Made by a program: the position numbers and the translations under genes. The notes beneath the pieces were generated by a model. That model did not search any database. It was not told the origin of the DNA and saw nothing but the letters and a program-made list of their open reading frames with translations. This document shows positions 60,467-64,000 of a DNA stretch of 64,000 nucleotides, one piece after another. This DNA is from DATMFV01 sp035555975 (GTDB lineage: Bacteria > Verrucomicrobiota > Verrucomicrobiia > Chthoniobacterales > Chthoniobacteraceae), in assembly GCA_035555975.1 (NCBI GenBank), contig DATMFV010000128.1:81031-145030 (forward strand), given 5' to 3'. The number at the start of each line of letters is the position of its first letter. Within the stretch, counting starts at the first letter, position 1.

Positions 60467-61245
60467 GGTGCGAGGTTGTTCAAAGCCCTTACTTAAATCA
60501 AGCAAAAGGTAGTGTTTTCCAAAACCGTTCGCGGCCCGTTCGCAGCCCTCTTCAGGTCCCCCCGGAGAAAAGGGGACACATCGCCTCTTCCAGTCTCCAG
60601 GCGCATTTGCAGAACGGCCTGTTTTTCGTCAAAACCTCCCTGTTTTTTCAACGGAACCCCCTCTTTCGCGGGGAATCAAAATCATTGACCGCTCAAACCG
60701 CCCTGAATGTGAAATCAACCGATAAAATGAATATACAATGTGTTTCTATTGCATCACGTTTGTTTTACCTTTTTTAAAAAAACAGCTTTGCCTATTTGTT
60801 AATTCGTCGTACGCTCACCACATAGATTTCACGACAGATTGACTTGAAGAGATCGACCGACACCGCTTCCCCGTACCTTTCCTCTTCCTGTTGCCTCGCA
60901 GTGCGGCGTTCCCTTTAAGCATTCTGTTCATCCCCCAACACCAGACGACTCTGCCATCGCCATTCCCGCCATGTCTCCCTAGCCTTCCCTGTTCGCCGAA
61001 AACGGCTTTCCTCCAACAATCGACAGATGGTTCGGCGTCGAACCAAGACGCGCCACCATCCTCCAGCATGGTAAAGGGTCACAGCTTTCGCGTGACCTGA
61101 AAAGTCCCAACGGCAGCTTCGCCCTGCGGCGTCGCGACCGAAAGGCCCCCTGTTGCAGCATGACCCCCCGGGGCGAGCGGTTCCGTTCACCCCCAACCCA
61201 ATCTACCACGGATGGTTGTAGATGACCCTACTCCAAGACCATTCC
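60467..61245. other. Divergent intergenic region, 779 bp, no gene seen
   Basis: The longest gene-free stretch. The left end must carry the promoter of the membrane/copper-protein pair; a TTGAT half-site followed by TTAA (60493-60501, minus strand) is FNR-like only in part. An AT-rich block (about 60715-60815, with a T6A7 run) stands out against high-GC surroundings and may hold the promoter of the pectate-lyase gene. That would leave a leader of over 400 bases. A hairpin GGTCAC/GTGACC lies at about 61077-61097. Short frames here show no protein character. Confidence 0.5.
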
Positions 61246-64000
61246 ATGAATAAGTCAGTTTCCAAAATTACATTCCTTCTCTCACTGTTTCTGAGTATCC
61301 TCCTATCCGCCGCCAACCTCCACGCCGCACCGCAACCAGCCTTCCCCGGAGCCGAGGGGTATGGCGCAGCCTCCCTCGGCGGACGAGGGGGGAGGGTGAT
61401 CGAGGTGACCAACCTCAACGACAGTGGCCCGGGCAGTTTCCGCGAAGCCTGCCTGGCCACGGGCGCGAGGACGATTGTTTTCCGCGTCAGCGGGAACATC
61501 GTTCTCAATAGTCGCCTCACGCTCAACAAGGCCAACTCCTACCTTACGATCGCCGGACAAACAGCGCCGGGGGATGGTATCCAGATCACGGGGGCGGACG
61601 TTTTCCTCAACAGCGTGCATGATGTCGTGATCCGCTACCTTCGCTTTCGCCCGACGGGCATGCGGGCGAGCGATGCCGGAAAGAGCAGCCTGGAAATGTA
61701 TGGAAGCAGCAGCTCCAATGCCTGCTATAACATCATGATCGATCACTGCTCGCTCTACTGGGGGCCCGATGAAACGGCCAGTTCCTGGGATTATGTGCGC
61801 GACGTGACCTGGCAGTGGTGCATCACTGAAGGGATGGAGTTCAACCATGCGGGCGCAACGAACGAAACCAGCAAGGGCTTCCTGATCGCAACCGATGAAG
61901 GAAACGGTTCGCGCATGAAGAACATCTCCATTCACCATAACTATATGGCCAACTCCGCCCAGCGCAATCCGCTGCTCGGGGCCGACGGACCGCATGAAGT
62001 GGTCAACAACGTGGTCTACAACTGGAGAGACTTCGGGACGAATATCCAGAACCGCGGCAGCGGTACGGCGGTTAATCTGATCGGGAACTTCTATAAGAAG
62101 GGCCCGCTTTCCGGTAACCGCTATGCCGTCGGTATGGACGGGAAGATGAATCCCAATAGCTATGTCTATGTGAAGGATAACATTGGACCCTATCGTCCAA
62201 ACTCCTCCTACGACGAATGGGCCATCGTTGGCTCGGGATATGGCGGCGGAAACAGCTACTGGACGGTGGCCGCGCCGAAAACGCTTCAGCGTTCGAACCC
62301 CTGGCCCTCCGCTCCGATTCCGATCACGGTCTCCTCCTCCGGCACGGTGGTGGAGAAGGTTCTCGCGGAAGTGGGGGCCTCGCTGCCACGCCGCGATTCG
62401 CTCGACCAGGCAACGGTCAACAACTTCCACAGCGGCACCGGCAGCCTCCGCCGCGCCACCTCCCAGACTACGAGCTGGTGGCCGACCCTGGCTTCCAAGC
62501 CTGCGCCGGTGGATAGCGATCGCGACGGGATTCCTGATGAATGGGAAACCCGGTATGGCCTGAACCCGAACAATGCCGCAGACGGCGCCCGGTTGTCTGC
62601 CAGCGGAAGCGGCTATACCAACCTGGAAGAGTATCTGAACGGAACGCCCCCGGCTCCGGCCCCAACGCCGACGCCGACGCCGACGCCAAAGCCGACGGCT
62701 ACCCCGACGCCAAAGCCGACGGCTACCCCGACGCCGAAGCCGACGGCCACCCCGACGCCGAAGCCGACGGCTACCCCGACGCCGAAGCCGACGGCTACCC
62801 CGACGCCAAAGCCGACGGCCACCCCGACGCCGAAGCCGACAGCTACCCCGACGCCGAAGCCGACAGCTACCCCGACGCCGAAGCCGACCGCCACCCCGAC
62901 GCCGAAGCCGACCGCCACCCCGACGCCGAAGCCGACGGCTACGCCGACGCCTGAACCTGATGTGGTGTTGCCGGTATTCCCGAACGCCCAGGGGTTTGGG
63001 GTCGATACCCCGGCCGGTGCGGAAGGCCGCGTCATCGAAGTCACGAACCTGAAGGATAGCGGAGCGGGAAGCCTGCGCGCGGCATGTCTGGCCACCGGAC
63101 CGCGAACCATCGTGTTCCGGATCGGAGGTACGATCAACCTTTCGACACCGATCGAGATGAAGCGTGCGCACTCCGGCGTGACCATCGCCGGGCAGACCGC
63201 ACCCGGAGGAGGCATTCTCCTCAAGGGACAGGGCTTCCAGCTCAACGGGGTTCAGGACGTTGCCATTCAGCATCTTCGCATCTACCCGGGCAATACCAAG
63301 AGCGGCTACGGGCTGCTCATCTCGGGCAGTTCCGCAAAGGACAAGGCTGAAAACATCGTCATTGACCATTGCTCGATCTATTGGTCGAGCAATGCAACGG
63401 TGATGCTCTATGGATATGTGGAGAATGCCACGTTCCAGTGGTCGCTGATCAACGGTCTTGAAACGGCCAAGGGGCTGGAGGCGGCCACCGACTCCGGAAA
63501 GGCGGCCCACCTCAGCAACATCACGCTCAGGAACTCGATCATCGCACATTGTGTTCAGGCCAGTCCGTCGCTGTTTGCCGATGGCCCCTTCCATGTCGTC
63601 AATAACGTCATTTACGACTGGAAGAACTTCGGCACAGCCATCCAGAACCATGGAGCGGGGACCCGGGTCAACCTGATCGGAAACCAGTACATCGTCGGCC
63701 CCACGACGAACAGGAACCGGTATGCGGTCGGGATGGAAGGAACCGTCAACCCCGCAGGTTATGTCTACGTTCACGACAACATTGGTCCGTTCAGGCCAAC
63801 GTTGAACTATGCGGAATGGGCGATTGTCGGTTCAGGCTACCTCTCCGGTAACCAGTACTGGACACAGCCTGCTTCGCCGTCGCTCCGTAGAACGACCGCA
63901 TGGGCCAACTCCCCGGTTCCGGTCGTGCCGCTTTCGTCCAATGCGGCGAAAACGACCGTGCTCAACCAGGCGGGGGCGACGAGGCCCTCCAGGAGCGCGG
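61246..64000 (+). CDS. Duplicated pectate-lyase-like secreted protein, 3' end beyond window
   Basis: At least 918 codons, still open at the window edge. Signal peptide MNKSVSKITFLLSLFLSILL comes first, then module 1 (about residues 28-410), a right-handed beta-helix of the pectate lyase type: FPGAEGYGAASLGGRGGRV, NLNDSGPGSFREAC, TIAGQTAPGDGI, NIMIDHCSLYWGPDE. A calcium-type segment DSDRDGIPDEWE and a Pro/Thr linker of 24-bp repeats follow. Module 2 repeats the pattern (FPNAQGFGVDTPAGAEGRV, TIAGQTAPGGGI, IVIDHCSIYWSSN). Both likely cleave or bind pectic polymers outside the cell. An in-frame ATG at 61222 is possible. Catalytic residues are not assigned. Confidence 0.85.
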   Translation, partial: MNKSVSKITFLLSLFLSILLSAANLHAAPQPAFPGAEGYGAASLGGRGGRVIEVTNLNDSGPGSFREACLATGARTIVFRVSGNIVLNSRLTLNKANSYLTIAGQTAPGDGIQITGADVFLNSVHDVVIRYLRFRPTGMRASDAGKSSLEMYGSSSSNACYNIMIDHCSLYWGPDETASSWDYVRDVTWQWCITEGMEFNHAGATNETSKGFLIATDEGNGSRMKNISIHHNYMANSAQRNPLLGADGPHEVVNNVVYNWRDFGTNIQNRGSGTAVNLIGNFYKKGPLSGNRYAVGMDGKMNPNSYVYVKDNIGPYRPNSSYDEWAIVGSGYGGGNSYWTVAAPKTLQRSNPWPSAPIPITVSSSGTVVEKVLAEVGASLPRRDSLDQATVNNFHSGTGSLRRATSQTTSWWPTLASKPAPVDSDRDGIPDEWETRYGLNPNNAADGARLSASGSGYTNLEEYLNGTPPAPAPTPTPTPTPKPTATPTPKPTATPTPKPTATPTPKPTATPTPKPTATPTPKPTATPTPKPTATPTPKPTATPTPKPTATPTPKPTATPTPKPTATPTPEPDVVLPVFPNAQGFGVDTPAGAEGRVIEVTNLKDSGAGSLRAACLATGPRTIVFRIGGTINLSTPIEMKRAHSGVTIAGQTAPGGGILLKGQGFQLNGVQDVAIQHLRIYPGNTKSGYGLLISGSSAKDKAENIVIDHCSIYWSSNATVMLYGYVENATFQWSLINGLETAKGLEAATDSGKAAHLSNITLRNSIIAHCVQASPSLFADGPFHVVNNVIYDWKNFGTAIQNHGAGTRVNLIGNQYIVGPTTNRNRYAVGMEGTVNPAGYVYVHDNIGPFRPTLNYAEWAIVGSGYLSGNQYWTQPASPSLRRTTAWANSPVPVVPLSSNAAKTTVLNQAGATRPSRSA
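62677..62940 (+). repeat. Eleven tandem 24-bp repeats encoding a KPTATPTP linker
   Basis: Eleven near-identical 24-base units, differing mainly at third positions (AAA/GAA-type, GGCT/GGCC/AGCT/CGCC), encode repeats of PTATPTPK between the two lyase modules. They read in frame throughout. Such repeats are prone to copy-number change by slippage. The flexible Pro/Thr linker is typical of secreted multi-domain carbohydrate enzymes. Confidence 0.95.

Noticed and set aside
60815..61245. Riboswitch in the long leader before the pectate-lyase-like gene
   Set aside because: Hairpins are present but no recognisable riboswitch consensus was found.
62677..62940. Tandem repeats considered as a CRISPR array or VNTR outside genes
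   Set aside because: Units are contiguous without spacers and stay in frame inside a coding sequence.
61303..63774. 823-codon frame antisense to the pectate-lyase-like gene, with GVGVAVGF-type repeats
   Set aside because: The repeats are the complement of the Pro/Thr linker; the sense strand has signal peptide and lyase motifs.

Overview
The window reads as a chromosomal segment of a Verrucomicrobiota-like bacterium. Support for this is indirect: high GC, a futalosine-pathway menaquinone gene (mqnC), gatC-gatA amidotransferase genes, PEP-CTERM proteins paired with H-X9-DG pseudopilins, and many LacI regulators next to secreted carbohydrate-active enzymes. I cannot place it to genus. No CRISPR array, rRNA gene, prophage or intact insertion sequence is visible. 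There is one tRNA gene, tRNA-Arg(ACG).

Layout. 1-7 kb: housekeeping genes (tcdA fragment, a GT4 glycosyltransferase, obg, alaS, mqnC). 7.1-11.2 kb: a compact polyphosphate-type cluster with a CHAD protein, a ParA-like ATPase, a CYTH triphosphate-tunnel enzyme and a convergent calcineurin-like phosphatase. A Pho-box-like sequence precedes it and a 162-bp palindromic element lies inside it. 11.5-19.4 kb: carbohydrate locus 1 on the minus strand (pseudopilin, Gfo/Idh/MocA oxidoreductase, PEP-CTERM protein, LacI regulator, giant secreted lyase-like protein). 19.6-31.4 kb: housekeeping genes (tRNA-Arg, an M28 lipoprotein overlapping parB, lipoate ligase-like, lgt, transporter, prs-rplY-pth-rpsF-ssb, gatC-gatA, methyltransferase, AGE epimerase). 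A decayed PEP-CTERM/pseudopilin pair interrupts this run at 21.9-22.6 kb. 32.7-39.9 kb: carbohydrate locus 2 on the minus strand (LacI, PEP-CTERM, pseudopilin, secreted GH-like/LamG protein, oxidoreductase). 40-44 kb: SDR, ROK repressor and split transketolase genes. 44.2-57 kb: carbohydrate locus 3 on the plus strand (LacI, PEP-CTERM/autotransporter-strand protein, giant secreted protein, pseudopilin, DHDPS-family lyase, RidA, GH78 alpha-L-rhamnosidase, TIM-barrel protein). 57-60.5 kb: an AniA-like copper protein with a fused amicyanin-like domain, plus a 12-helix-type membrane partner. 61.2 kb to the end: a duplicated pectate-lyase-like protein whose two modules are joined by an eleven-copy repeat linker.

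How the genes work together. The three carbohydrate loci repeat one design. Each has its own LacI regulator, one PEP-CTERM surface protein, one H-X9-DG pseudopilin, one very large exported polysaccharide-active-type protein, and cytoplasmic sugar-processing enzymes. My inference is that each locus is a self-contained display/secretion module for one polysaccharide, a possible counterpart of a polysaccharide utilisation locus without SusCD. No exosortase or type II secretion core genes are in the window, so those would have to act from elsewhere. LacI-type palindromes (TTACTCGAGTAA and a near match) lie upstream of loci 2 and 3. A second dyad (TGGA-N5-TCCA) lies upstream of both the SDR and the transketolase genes around the ROK repressor.

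The other candidate system is the CHAD-ParA-CYTH-phosphatase cluster. It could make, position and turn over polyphosphate granules under phosphate control. This is inference from gene content and one promoter motif. Many long antisense reading frames are GC-driven shadows of the real genes and were left out.
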